DNA of 64,000 nt. Origin: Candidatus Krumholzibacteriia bacterium. GTDB lineage: Bacteria > Krumholzibacteriota > Krumholzibacteriia > G020349025. This document shows, one piece after another, positions 52,998 through 61,426 of this stretch (positions within the stretch are counted from its first letter, which is position 1; every line of letters starts with the position of its first letter). The position numbers and the translations under genes were made by a program. The DNA lies in contig DASRJW010000101.1 in NCBI GenBank assembly GCA_035649275.1, forward strand, positions 210,209 to 274,208, read 5' to 3'. The notes under the pieces were generated by a model. The model saw only the letters and a program-made list of their open reading frames with translations, was not told the DNA's origin and did not search any database.

Positions 52998-54931
52998 GGC
53001 CGCTCCTCCCTCGCCCCTCCCTCGTGGAGGACACCCTGCTCCTCGCGGAGGATACCCGGCTCCTCGTGGACGACACCCCGCTCCACCACACGTTCGAGCC
53101 AGCGCAGCGCCGCCAAATGTTCCCGCCCCCGGGCCAGGTAGTCGTAGAGCTCGCCGCGTCGCTCCACCGACTCCTCGAGCGTGCCTTCTTCGCTGACTCG
53201 GCCGTCGCAGAGGAAAATCACCCAGTCGGCGAGATCCAGGAAACCCAGGCGGTGCGTGATCACGATCATCGTACGTCCGCGCCCGAGCTTCTTCAACACG
53301 CCCTTCGTCTCGGCCTCGGCGTGGACGTCGAGGCCCGTGGCAGGCTCGTCGAAGACCATGACCGGACTTTGGCGCAGCGCGGCCCGGGCGAAGGTGATCC
53401 ATTGCCTCTGCCCGCCCGAGAGCGTCAGACCGCCTTCGCCGACCAGCGTGTCGTACCCATCCGGCAGGCGGCGGACGAAGGCGTCCGCTCCCACGAACGC
53501 AGCGGCCGCCTCGATCTCCTCGCGCGTCGCATGGCGGCGGCCGAAGGCGATGTTCTCGGCGATGGTGGTGCGGAAGAGGAAGGCGTCCTGGGACAGGGGC
53601 GTCACCAGCTGGCGCAGCTGGGAGATCGGGAAAGACCTGATGCCCTTGCCGTCGAGCAGGATCCGTCCGCTGGCAGGCTCGTAGAAGCGGAGCAGCAGCT
53701 TCGCCATCGTCGACTTCCCGGCCCCCGTGGCTCCGAGGACGAGCGTCGTCTTCCCGGACGGCATGGAGCAGGAAACGTCGTACAGCACCGACGCGTCGCC
53801 ACGATACGAGAAGGTGACGTTTTCGAAGCGCACCTCGCCTTGCACCATCGCCTCGGGGATTTCCTCCGCGGGATCGTTCGGCTCGGTCGGTAGCGCGAAG
53901 ACCTCGAGGATCTTTTCCCCGCGCACGGTGGCCTTGGCGCTGCGGGTCGAAGCCCGAGCCACACGCTGGAGCGGCCGGTAGAGTCGCCGCAAATAGTTGA
54001 GGTAGATGAGCAGGTCGCCGGGTGTCATGACGCCGTCGCGGACACGCATGGCACCGAGGCCGAGAACGAGACAGGTGCCCAGCGCGTTCAACATCTCGAC
54101 CGTGCGCTGATACTTGGCCTCCAGTCGCGTGGTGCGAATGTTCGTCCGCACGTCACGATCCGTCGAGCGCGAGAAGACCTCCTCGCGCGCTTCCTCTTGC
54201 CCGAAGCTCTTGACGTGCGCGATTCCAACGAGCGTTTCCTGGATCGAATCGACGATCTTCCCGTAGGTGGTGCGCTGCTTGCGCGCCGCGGACTTGATCC
54301 GGCCCGAGAAGCTGAAGGCGGCGATCACGAAGAGCGGCGCGATGGAGATGGAAGCGAGCCCGAGCAGCGGATCGAGCCAGAACATGATGCCCAGCATGCC
54401 CAGCATGAGGAAGGCCTGGCTCGCGAAGGTGACCACGCTGTCCACCAGCAGCTCCTCCACGAGCTGGACGTCACCGGTCAGTCGCGCCATGACGTCGCCG
54501 GTCTCCCGGTAGTCGTGCCACGACTGCGGCAAGCGCTGGGTGTGCGCGAAGAGCCGGGCCCGGATCGCCGCCACGACCTGGTGCCCCGTCACCTGAGAGA
54601 GGATGGTGGCCGTGTAGGAGAGAGCGCCGTTGATGGCCGTGAACGCCAGCACCGACACCGCGGCCCCCGCCAAGATCCAGCCCGGGTCGATCCCGACGAG
54701 CCAGCGCGAGAACCATTCGGGGTGCGCGCCCTTGGGCGGCGCGAGCACGTAATCGAAGACGATCTTGAGCGGCCACGGCGCGAGCAAGGCGGTGAGGGAG
54801 ACGCCGAAGGACGCCAACGCGCTCCGCGCCAGAGCGCCGCGGTGCGGGTAGAGGTGCTTGCCCATCTCGCGCCAGATGCGCACGTAGGAGCCGAGGTCGA
54901 GGTGTGGCAGCTTAGAGCGGATCCGTGGCAT
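52994..54931 (-). CDS. ABC transporter, fused membrane and nucleotide-binding domains (exporter type)
   Basis: 645 residues. Six TM segments lie in residues ~35-310. The NBD is at ~360-600: Walker A GATGAGKST, Q-loop, signature LSGGQ, Walker B MVFDEPATGLD and H-loop VITHRLG. Half-transporter layout with N-terminal TM and C-terminal NBD implies a homodimeric exporter (type IV fold). The C-terminal tail past the H-loop has three 7-residue units (see repeat at 53020). Start ATG 54931 overlaps the glycosyltransferase gene by 20 nt. The neighbours make sugars and a barrel, so the exported substrate is probably a glycoconjugate. Confidence 0.95.
   Translation of the reverse strand: MPRIRSKLPHLDLGSYVRIWREMGKHLYPHRGALARSALASFGVSLTALLAPWPLKIVFDYVLAPPKGAHPEWFSRWLVGIDPGWILAGAAVSVLAFTAINGALSYTATILSQVTGHQVVAAIRARLFAHTQRLPQSWHDYRETGDVMARLTGDVQLVEELLVDSVVTFASQAFLMLGMLGIMFWLDPLLGLASISIAPLFVIAAFSFSGRIKSAARKQRTTYGKIVDSIQETLVGIAHVKSFGQEEAREEVFSRSTDRDVRTNIRTTRLEAKYQRTVEMLNALGTCLVLGLGAMRVRDGVMTPGDLLIYLNYLRRLYRPLQRVARASTRSAKATVRGEKILEVFALPTEPNDPAEEIPEAMVQGEVRFENVTFSYRGDASVLYDVSCSMPSGKTTLVLGATGAGKSTMAKLLLRFYEPASGRILLDGKGIRSFPISQLRQLVTPLSQDAFLFRTTIAENIAFGRRHATREEIEAAAAFVGADAFVRRLPDGYDTLVGEGGLTLSGGQRQWITFARAALRQSPVMVFDEPATGLDVHAEAETKGVLKKLGRGRTMIVITHRLGFLDLADWVIFLCDGRVSEEGTLEESVERRGELYDYLARGREHLAALRWLERVVERGVVHEEPGILREEQGVLHEGGAREERP
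53020..53082. repeat. Three 21-bp tandem repeats in the ABC gene 3' end
   Basis: Three adjacent 21-bp units (53020-53040, 53041-53061, 53062-53082) share the core CCTCGTGGAGGACACCC with small changes. Read on the minus strand they encode VHEEPGI-like heptads at the exporter's C-terminus. Simple in-frame expansion. Confidence 0.7.
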
Positions 54932-57482
54932 ACGTCTCCATGGGAGTGCCCGCGGGTCTCTCTGCACCGGTTCCCGCGCCGGTCTCCGCGCGCTTCACTG
55001 ATTCCGCGCCTGGGCGCAGCTTTTCAGCACCGGGGCGCAGGGACTCGAGAATCGCGCCCACGCTCTCCATGCGCTTCGCCCAGGTGTGTTCCCGCGCCGC
55101 TGCATGTGCCGCACTCCCCAGCCGTGTCCCGAGCGCGGGATCTGCCTGCAGGCGGAGGAGTGCGGCTCCGAGAGCGCGGGAGTCGCCGGGCGGCACGAGG
55201 AGCGCGGTGTGTTCGTCCACCAGGATCCTTCGCACCTGACCGATCGCCGAAGCGACGATCGGCTTGCCGGCGGCCATGTATTCGAACACCTTGAGCGGGG
55301 AAAAGTAAAAACGCTCGAGCTGCGGGTACGGCGCCACCAGGACGTCCATCGCTTGCAGCACCTGCGGCGCGACGTCGTGCGGCACCGGTTCGAGGCAGCG
55401 GAAGCGCCCATCCAGGCCGCGCTCCCTTGCCCGCTGCGTGAGGCCCGGGCCCACCTCCCGATCGGCGCCCACCACACAGAGAGAGACGCCTGCCTCCGGC
55501 CCCAGCCCGGCGACCGCATCGATCAAGAGCTCCACGCCATGCCACGGGCGCACGCGACCCATGAAGCCGACGAGGAACTCTTCGGCGCCGGCGACCCACA
55601 GACGCTCCCGCCAGGCATCGGCTCTCTCGCCGGCTTCGAACGGCTCCAGCCGCACGCCATTCGGGATCACGCTCACCGGGGCCGCCGGCGCGACCCGGAG
55701 CACGTAGTCGCGCAACTCGCTCGACACCACGATCACGTGATCGGTGGTGGAAAAGAGATAGCGCTCGACGTCCCGCGCCAGCTCGATGTCCTCCAGTTGG
55801 CGGAACTCCGTCGCCTCGTCGATGAGGGGCGCGTTCACTTCGAGGACATGGGGAATGCCGAGTTTCTGCGCCAGCATCCGGCCGCCCGTGCTGAAGAGCG
55901 AGTAGCGTTCGTAGACGAAGTCGAACCCCCGGGTCCGATGCAAGTCGCCGAGAAGCCGCTGTACGGCTTGGATGTGGAATCCCTGTGCTTCGCGGGATTC
56001 GGTCCCCCCGTTGCCATTGCCCGACCTGCGTGGCAGCGTCAAGACCGGATACTCAGGCACATGAGTACTCCCCGTGTCGCGACCCGCGACCACGAGCGTG
56101 GGCGACCAACCTGCCGCCTGTAGCGCCTCTGAGAACTCCTGCAGGTGCACCGAGCCGCCCTTCGTGCCGCCGAAGGGCAAGCCGCGGTCGGCGCAGAGGA
56201 CGAGCACGCGCCGACCGCGCTCGTTCGTCCGCAGCGCCGCGGGCCGACGCCGGGCGCAGTCCAGGAACACATCGAGCAGCTCGCCGGCGTTGTGGCGCAC
56301 GTCGAATCGGCGCTCCGCCTTGTCGCGCCCCGCCTTGGCGAAGCGCAGCCGGAGCTCGGGCGAGGCCAGCAGCCGTTCGATCCCATCGGCGAGCGCGTCC
56401 GCGTCCCCGGGCGGCACGAGCAAGCCGTCGACGCCTGAATCGACGATTTCCGGGATGCCCGAGAAGTCCGTCGACACCACCGGCAGGCTGCAAGCGAGCG
56501 CCTCGAGCAACACGGTCGGCAACGCATCGCGATCGTTTTCAGGTCCGTCCTTGCAGGCGAGGGCGAGGAGCGTCGCCCTCTGCATCAGTTTCGCCACCTC
56601 GTGCTGCGGCTTGGCGCCGCAGAACTCCACCTCGCGCTCGAGCCCGAGGAAGAACCGCTTCTGCAGCAGGGTGGGTTCGTCGGGCCCCTCGCCGACGACC
56701 AGGCAGTGGAAGTCGACTCCCCGCTGTTTCAGGAGGGCGCAGGCGTCGAGCAGGTCGTCGAAGCCCTTCTTCGGAATGAGGCGTCCCACCGACAGGATCA
56801 GGTTCGACTGCCGCACGCGCCCGGGATCCAGGGCGAAGGAGTCGAGATCGATGCCGTTGTAGATGACGCGCACGGCGGCAGGATCGAGACCAGATCCTTG
56901 CTGCAGGAGGTGACGCCGGTTGAAACGCGTCACGGTGATGACCCGGCTGGCGGCGGCGAGCTTCTCGCGCAGGCGATGGTCGGACATGGAGTAGGCGAAG
57001 ATGTCCTTGGCGTGCGCGGTGAAGCTGAACGGCACGCCGGAGACCCGCGACGCGAACCACGCCACGGTGCTCGACATGGTGCCGAAGTGCGAGTGGATGT
57101 GCTGCACGCCTTCCCGCAGCACCTCCGCCCCCAGCCAGGCGCCCCAGAGGATCTCCGGCAGCCGCCCCGAGTCGCCGCGCTCGAGGGAATCGCGCAGGAT
57201 CTCCCAGAAGCGCTCGACCCGTGGTCCGAGCACGGGCCACTGCGCCGTCAGCCACTCGTGCCAGAGGTACGGATCGAGCTCATCGAGATAGTGCACCTTC
57301 GCCTGCAGCTGCGAGGTCTGGGCGTGGAAGCGCCCCTCGCCGGGCTTCAGCCAGGAGTAGACCACCACCTCCACGCCACGCCGCTCGAGCTCCAGAATCT
57401 CGGTGAGGATGAACGTCTCCGAGAAGCGCGGGAAGCGCTTGAGGACGTAGGCGACCTTGAGGCAGGCGCTGCTCTCCATCAT
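54912..57482 (-). CDS. Two-domain glycosyltransferase (tandem GT4 type)
   Basis: 856 residues containing two complete GT-B units. The first (~1-400) has RFPRFSETFILTEILELERRG (N-terminal acceptor side), HSHFGTMSSTVAW, LILSVGRLIPKKGFDDLLDA and the donor EEx7E-like LPTVLLEALACSLPVVSTD. The second (~420-800) has LCADRGLPFGGTKGGSVHLQ, VISVIPNGVRLEPFE-like, FMGRVRPWHGVELLIDAVAG and FYFSPLKVFEYMAAGKPIVAS. The C-terminal tail has LRPGAE heptad repeats. It would transfer two sugars, probably in sequence. It overlaps the gene upstream (ATGATGG against its stop) and the ABC gene downstream. Confidence 0.92.
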   Translation of the reverse strand: MMESSACLKVAYVLKRFPRFSETFILTEILELERRGVEVVVYSWLKPGEGRFHAQTSQLQAKVHYLDELDPYLWHEWLTAQWPVLGPRVERFWEILRDSLERGDSGRLPEILWGAWLGAEVLREGVQHIHSHFGTMSSTVAWFASRVSGVPFSFTAHAKDIFAYSMSDHRLREKLAAASRVITVTRFNRRHLLQQGSGLDPAAVRVIYNGIDLDSFALDPGRVRQSNLILSVGRLIPKKGFDDLLDACALLKQRGVDFHCLVVGEGPDEPTLLQKRFFLGLEREVEFCGAKPQHEVAKLMQRATLLALACKDGPENDRDALPTVLLEALACSLPVVSTDFSGIPEIVDSGVDGLLVPPGDADALADGIERLLASPELRLRFAKAGRDKAERRFDVRHNAGELLDVFLDCARRRPAALRTNERGRRVLVLCADRGLPFGGTKGGSVHLQEFSEALQAAGWSPTLVVAGRDTGSTHVPEYPVLTLPRRSGNGNGGTESREAQGFHIQAVQRLLGDLHRTRGFDFVYERYSLFSTGGRMLAQKLGIPHVLEVNAPLIDEATEFRQLEDIELARDVERYLFSTTDHVIVVSSELRDYVLRVAPAAPVSVIPNGVRLEPFEAGERADAWRERLWVAGAEEFLVGFMGRVRPWHGVELLIDAVAGLGPEAGVSLCVVGADREVGPGLTQRARERGLDGRFRCLEPVPHDVAPQVLQAMDVLVAPYPQLERFYFSPLKVFEYMAAGKPIVASAIGQVRRILVDEHTALLVPPGDSRALGAALLRLQADPALGTRLGSAAHAAAREHTWAKRMESVGAILESLRPGAEKLRPGAESVKRAETGAGTGAERPAGTPMETYATDPL

Positions 57483-59182
57483 GCTCCACCTCTCGTTGTG
57501 GCGCAGGCAGCGCCGAGGAGCTCTCGACAATGGTCTGCGGCCCGGTCGGCGCCATCGAAACGCAGCAGCCGCGCGGTGCGGGCCTCGCGCAGCGGGGTGC
57601 GGCTGCTGGCGAGCTGGGCCTCGACGCTGGCCAGCAACCGGGCGGGATCCAGGTGCTCGGGGCGCAGCAGCTCGACGAGCCCCAGCTCGGCGAGGCGCTC
57701 GGCGCGTAGTAGTTGCTCGTTGCGATAGAGGACGCGAGGAACGACGAGGGCCCGAGCTGCCACGGCCAGCACCTCGGTCATCGTGTTGTAGCCGGCGGTG
57801 CAGACGACGAGATCCGAACGGCTCGTGTACGGTCGCGTGGACGCCACGAAGTCCCTGAGGGTGACGGGCAGCTGCCGCGTGGCGGCGGCGAACTGCCGGG
57901 CAAGCGGTGGGGGGACGAGCGGGCCGGTGAGCACCACGCTCCAGAAGTCGATGCGCGAGCGGAAGCGGGAGAGCATGTCGAGCCAGCAGTGCACGAGCTC
58001 GTTGGCCCCGTCGCCGCCGCCGATGGTCACCACCACGAGCGGTCGCGGCAGGGTCTCGAGGAAGGACGCCTCGCGCTCGCCGTCCGTGGCCTCGGAGCCC
58101 GTGACAAACCCCACGAAGCGCGTCTTGGCCGCCACCTCCGGCTCGAAGCCGTAGGCCGTGACGGGGTCGAAGACCCCCTGCATGCCGTACACCAACACCT
58201 GGTCATAGAGTCGCGCGAGCACCGCTTGCGTGCCCTCGCGTGCCCAGACGCCGCGAACGCTCACCGGATCGTCGATGACGTCGCGCATTCCCAGCACGCG
58301 GATGCAGTCGCGCCTCTCCAGCTGCTCGAGCGCCGGCAGCATCTCGTTGCCCATGCCGGTCGGCGCGTGGTCGACTACCAGGAGATCGGGCTCGAAGTCC
58401 TTGGCGGTGCGCAGCAGGATCTCACGGCGCAATGCCGTGATCTCGCCCCCGGGCAGCTCGAGGGAGCGTGAGGCGTAGCGTGATGGTGCGATCTTCCGTA
58501 CCGATGGCAGCTTGACGTAGTCCATCCCCGGCGGTACGGCGAACCCATGCACCACCGGCGAGCCGGTGGCGAGGAGGAGCGAGAGGTGCGGGTCTTGGCG
58601 CAACATCGCCCGGGCCAGGTTCAGCGAGCGCCGCAGATGCCCCAGCCCGAACGTGTCGTGCGAGTACAGCAGGACTCGCCTGCCGTCCAAGGAAGTTCGC
58701 TGCCGCCTCCTGCCGGTCTCGCGCTGCAACGCTCGCGTGGCCTCGCGCTGCGGCTCTCGCGTGGCATCAGGCTGCAACCGTCGCCCAGACTCGCTGCTGC
58801 TCCCGCCGCTGCCGTTCCCGCCCCGACGCAGTGCGGTCGAGAGGGCGACGCGGATCTCGGGGGCCAGGAATGGCTTCATGACATAGGCCGAAGCACCGGC
58901 GGCCTCGATGCGCGCCACCGTCTCGTCGTCGGCGTGAGCGGTCACGAAGACAATGGCCGCTCCGTGGCGCGCCGTCAGTTCGCCTGCGGTCGCGATACCG
59001 TCCAGGCCGCCTGGGAGGCGGACGTCCATGAGCACGAGGTCAGGCAGGCTCACCGCAGCGCAGGCTAGTGCTTCCGCACCGTCCGCAGCCGTGCCGCACA
59101 GTTCGTAACCCAGATCGACCACGAGCCGAGCCAAATGCAGCTGCACGACCGGTTCATCTTCGACGACGAGCACACCAGGCAT
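57479..59182 (-). CDS. Receiver domain fused to a GT28/MurG-like glycosyltransferase
   Basis: 567 residues. Residues 1-125 are a full receiver domain: Asp9, phosphoacceptor Asp53 (DLVLMDVRL), Thr81 (FVTAHAD), Lys103 (MKPF). A repetitive Arg/Glu-rich linker (ATREPQRE ATRALQRE) leads to a GT-B domain from ~170. That domain has RRVLLYSHDTFGLGHLRRSLNLA (nucleotide-sugar or acceptor side), LLVVDHAPTGMGNEML, VVVTIGGGDGANELVHCW and VVCTAGYNTMTEVLAV (donor-binding pattern seen in MurG/UDP-glycosyltransferase-like proteins). The fusion suggests phosphorylation controls sugar transfer. It is the first gene of the operon, with AAGGAG upstream of ATG 59182, and overlaps the next gene by 4 nt. Confidence 0.85.
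   Translation of the reverse strand: MPGVLVVEDEPVVQLHLARLVVDLGYELCGTAADGAEALACAAVSLPDLVLMDVRLPGGLDGIATAGELTARHGAAIVFVTAHADDETVARIEAAGASAYVMKPFLAPEIRVALSTALRRGGNGSGGSSSESGRRLQPDATREPQREATRALQRETGRRRQRTSLDGRRVLLYSHDTFGLGHLRRSLNLARAMLRQDPHLSLLLATGSPVVHGFAVPPGMDYVKLPSVRKIAPSRYASRSLELPGGEITALRREILLRTAKDFEPDLLVVDHAPTGMGNEMLPALEQLERRDCIRVLGMRDVIDDPVSVRGVWAREGTQAVLARLYDQVLVYGMQGVFDPVTAYGFEPEVAAKTRFVGFVTGSEATDGEREASFLETLPRPLVVVTIGGGDGANELVHCWLDMLSRFRSRIDFWSVVLTGPLVPPPLARQFAAATRQLPVTLRDFVASTRPYTSRSDLVVCTAGYNTMTEVLAVAARALVVPRVLYRNEQLLRAERLAELGLVELLRPEHLDPARLLASVEAQLASSRTPLREARTARLLRFDGADRAADHCRELLGAACATTRGGA
58719..58778. repeat. 24-bp tandem repeat (2.5 copies) in the receiver-glycosyltransferase linker
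   Basis: Two full 24-bp units (58719-58742 and 58743-58766) plus half a unit to 58778 share CGCTGC and CTCGCGTGGC. They encode 8-residue steps of the linker between the receiver domain and the glycosyltransferase. In-frame slippage expansion; copy number may vary between strains. Confidence 0.65.
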
Positions 59183-59468
59183 CGCGACTCACTCCTTGGG
59201 AGAGCCCAGCCCGCCCGGGACCATGCGGTTCTCCGCATGCCTGCCTCCTAGGGCGGAGGCATCCAAAGGGAAGCTGCTCGCACAGCCGGCGCCATTCCCG
59301 CATCCCGGTATCAACTTGCTCTAGGGCAGGGGCTTGCAGCGCCAGCAAGGAGGCGCTCCAGCGTGGATCCCTGTCTCGAAGTGTCTCGAAGCGTCGCGCC
59401 GGCCTTGCGGTGAGACAGTGCGAGACGGTGGATGCACCGTTTAAGAGCCGACACCTCTGGCCCGATCG
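59183..59468. other. 286-bp divergent region upstream of the glycosyltransferase operon
   Basis: This region must contain the operon promoter on the minus strand. TCTCGAAG is repeated (about 59375-59395). I did not find a sigma54 -24/-12 pair with correct spacing. CCGCATGCCTGCC and GCGGAGGCATCC (near 59235-59270) are imperfect inverted repeats. Confidence 0.35.
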
Positions 59469-59702
59469 ATGCTTTCTTACGAGTCCATGGAGCTCCGACT
59501 ACGGCGGAAGCGAGCCTTCGCTACAGTCACGCCGCTCAGGCCATTGTCGCTGAGCCCGCTCAGCTTCAAAGACCGTTGGATCGTCATCGTGATGATCTTC
59601 AGCGTCCTCCTGTTCATGGTTGTGTTCGCGAGATTCGTTCTGCTTCGGGCGTCGGAAACCTTGTCGCCCTCGAAAGAGCCCTGGCCTCAAGGTGGGCCGT
59701 GA
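59469..59702 (+). CDS. Small single-TM hypothetical protein
   Basis: 77 residues with one hydrophobic segment (DRWIVIVMIFSVLLFMVVFARF) near residues 35-56, a basic N-terminal side (RLRRKRAF) and a short C-terminal tail. Start ATG 59469 or 59487; no strong ribosome-binding site. It is 48 nt before the methyltransferase gene, so it may share its transcript. Unrecognised. Confidence 0.4.
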   Translation: MLSYESMELRLRRKRAFATVTPLRPLSLSPLSFKDRWIVIVMIFSVLLFMVVFARFVLLRASETLSPSKEPWPQGGP

Positions 59703-59750
59703 GGCCAGTGGCCGCGCTCGTGCTCCGGGAGTCCGCCTCGGGAGTCCACC

Positions 59751-60713
59751 GTGAGAGAATTCATCCGGGATGACGACAGCCGGTTACGCGTAGTTGGGGG
59801 CTTCCGCCAGTTCCTGCTCGACTACCGTCAGCCCACGACCCCGCGCGCGACTTGGACCGAAGCTGAATACGCGGCTGCTGCGACCAAGAAGCGCAGTCGC
59901 GCCGAGCGGCTACTCGAGTCCTTCCGCCACTGGTCCGTGCCGTTGGACGGTGTGGCGTTACTCGATGTCGCTTGCGGTGATGGAAGCAACGTTCTGGTGC
60001 TCGGCGAGCAGCCGGCGAGAATTCTCGTGGGCATCGACCTCGAACTACCCCTGTTCACACCCAACGGGAGAGGGGAGCAAGCGCGAAGGCTCGCAGCTAC
60101 AATGGGCCAGGCCTCAGGTGCATTGCCACCAGGCACAACGCAATTTGCGCGGATGAACGCCACCTCCCTTGGTTTCGCGACGGGGACGTTCGATGTTTTG
60201 ATGTCCCGTTCGGCGACGGAGCACATCAGACCCATCGAGCCGGCTTTGCAAGAGATGGTGCGCGTGGTCAAAGGCGGCGGCCTGATTCATCTGAGTATCG
60301 ATCCCTATTACTGGGTTCGCGGCTGTCACAAGCGCGGCATCGTCGATATTCCCTGGGCGCACGCGAGGCTGACGCTGTCTGAGTATGATCGTTTTGTCGC
60401 GACCCATGAGGGCGAGCGCGTCGCTGCAAGGCGCTACAAGCGTCTGGATACTCTGAACCGCTTCACCGTAGCGGAATGGCGACAGGTGATCGACCAGATG
60501 GGCTGCGAAGTTCTCGAATGGAGACAGAGCTACTCCACATTGGGCGACCAGGTGCTCGCCCGGTACCCCGACGTCCTGGCGACCCTGCTGCCCGGCGTCA
60601 CCCGCGAGGACCTCCTGTGCGAGCGCATCAAGGTCTGGCTACGAAATCGTCCTCGTGCCAACGTCACTCCACGAGCACCAACTTGCGCGCCTGCACCCCG
60701 TGCTCGGTCCTGA
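59751..60713 (+). CDS. Class I SAM-dependent methyltransferase
   Basis: 320 residues, cytoplasmic. The Rossmann motif I GVALLDVACGDGSNVLVLG sits near residues 67-85, motif IV-like FDVLMSRSATEHI near 150, and a post-motif RVVKGGGLIHLSIDPYYW at ~178-195. The acceptor is unknown. GTG 59751 follows GGGAGTCCACC. It lies next to the glycosyltransferase operon but is divergent, so it could modify the same glycoconjugate or be unrelated. The 3' end overlaps the 5' end of an antisense remnant by 50 bp, and the last ~20 codons may not be original. Confidence 0.8.
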   Translation: MREFIRDDDSRLRVVGGFRQFLLDYRQPTTPRATWTEAEYAAAATKKRSRAERLLESFRHWSVPLDGVALLDVACGDGSNVLVLGEQPARILVGIDLELPLFTPNGRGEQARRLAATMGQASGALPPGTTQFARMNATSLGFATGTFDVLMSRSATEHIRPIEPALQEMVRVVKGGGLIHLSIDPYYWVRGCHKRGIVDIPWAHARLTLSEYDRFVATHEGERVAARRYKRLDTLNRFTVAEWRQVIDQMGCEVLEWRQSYSTLGDQVLARYPDVLATLLPGVTREDLLCERIKVWLRNRPRANVTPRAPTCAPAPRARS

Positions 60714-61142
60714 GCCGAACCACATACACCCCGGCCGCCAGCTTGATTCTGCTTCGCTCATCCTCGACCGACCAGATCCACTGCCCTGTTCCGGGTCGCA
60801 GCCAGCCTTCGAAGACGCGGGCCACCTCGCGCCCGGCCACGTCGTACACGGTGCGCCGCACCCTCTCGCCGTAACCGCTCGAAAACGGGATCACCACGCG
60901 CCCGCTTGCCGGGTTCGGATAGAGAGCCATGAGCCGCGTTGGGGCGCCGGCGGGAGTTCGAGGGACCAGGTGACGATTGCGACATGACAGCATTGGCAGC
61001 TCTGCAACCCGTGGATCGATCGGTGTCTCAATCGAGGGAGCGTGCGCCGCCTAACAAGGTTCAGGCACCACGTGCGGGCGCTGGCGCCTACGGCGGTGAA
61101 GAGGGCGATGAACGATCGGAGGGGTCGGAGGCAGTACCTCAC
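60664..61142 (-). pseudogene. Remnant secreted-protein gene: signal peptide plus orphan FlgD/type IX-like C-terminal domain
   Basis: From GTG 61142 (AAGGAGG 9 nt upstream) the frame reads a signal-peptide-like RPLRSFIALFTAVGASA, then loses coding character. In another frame, 60664-60930 encodes only a sorting domain: LYPNPASGRVVIPFSS, YDVAGREVARVFEG, LAAGVYVVRLRTE, end RKLVLVE. The catalytic or structural middle is gone. This looks like a large deletion within a secreted-protein gene. The domain portion alone (60664-60993) is open and could still be translated. Confidence 0.6.
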
Positions 61143-61426
61143 GGTACTCTACCTCCTTCGACACGGCACTTATCGACCGAGGCCGCGTGCGCCGGGTATT
61201 AGTTTCCGAACGGCGTCAGTGTATCTTGGCGGATCTATTCGCTCAACAGGGAAAGCGTTGGGGTCACGCCTTATTGAAATCTGAACAGGGGATGGGTCTC
61301 TGGTCAGGTTGGAGGCCTGGTCAGAGCACCTCGGGTGAAGACCGTGTGCCGGAGCCAGAATGCGCACGGTCGAACCACCCCCGGCCCACGGGCTGTCGCG
61401 GGGCCGGGGGTCTTCGAAAAAGGACT
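61143..61426. other. Region with no recognisable gene
   Basis: This stretch between the signal-peptide remnant and the SRPBCC gene shows no supported coding region. A short palindromic patch lies near 61300-61340. I see nothing else. Confidence 0.3.

Noticed and set aside
52998-53402. N-terminal extension of the phosphotransferase/barrel frame to 53402
   Set aside because: It is the antiphase of the ABC transporter NBD, and GTG 52997 with its ribosome-binding site and 4-nt overlap is the natural start.
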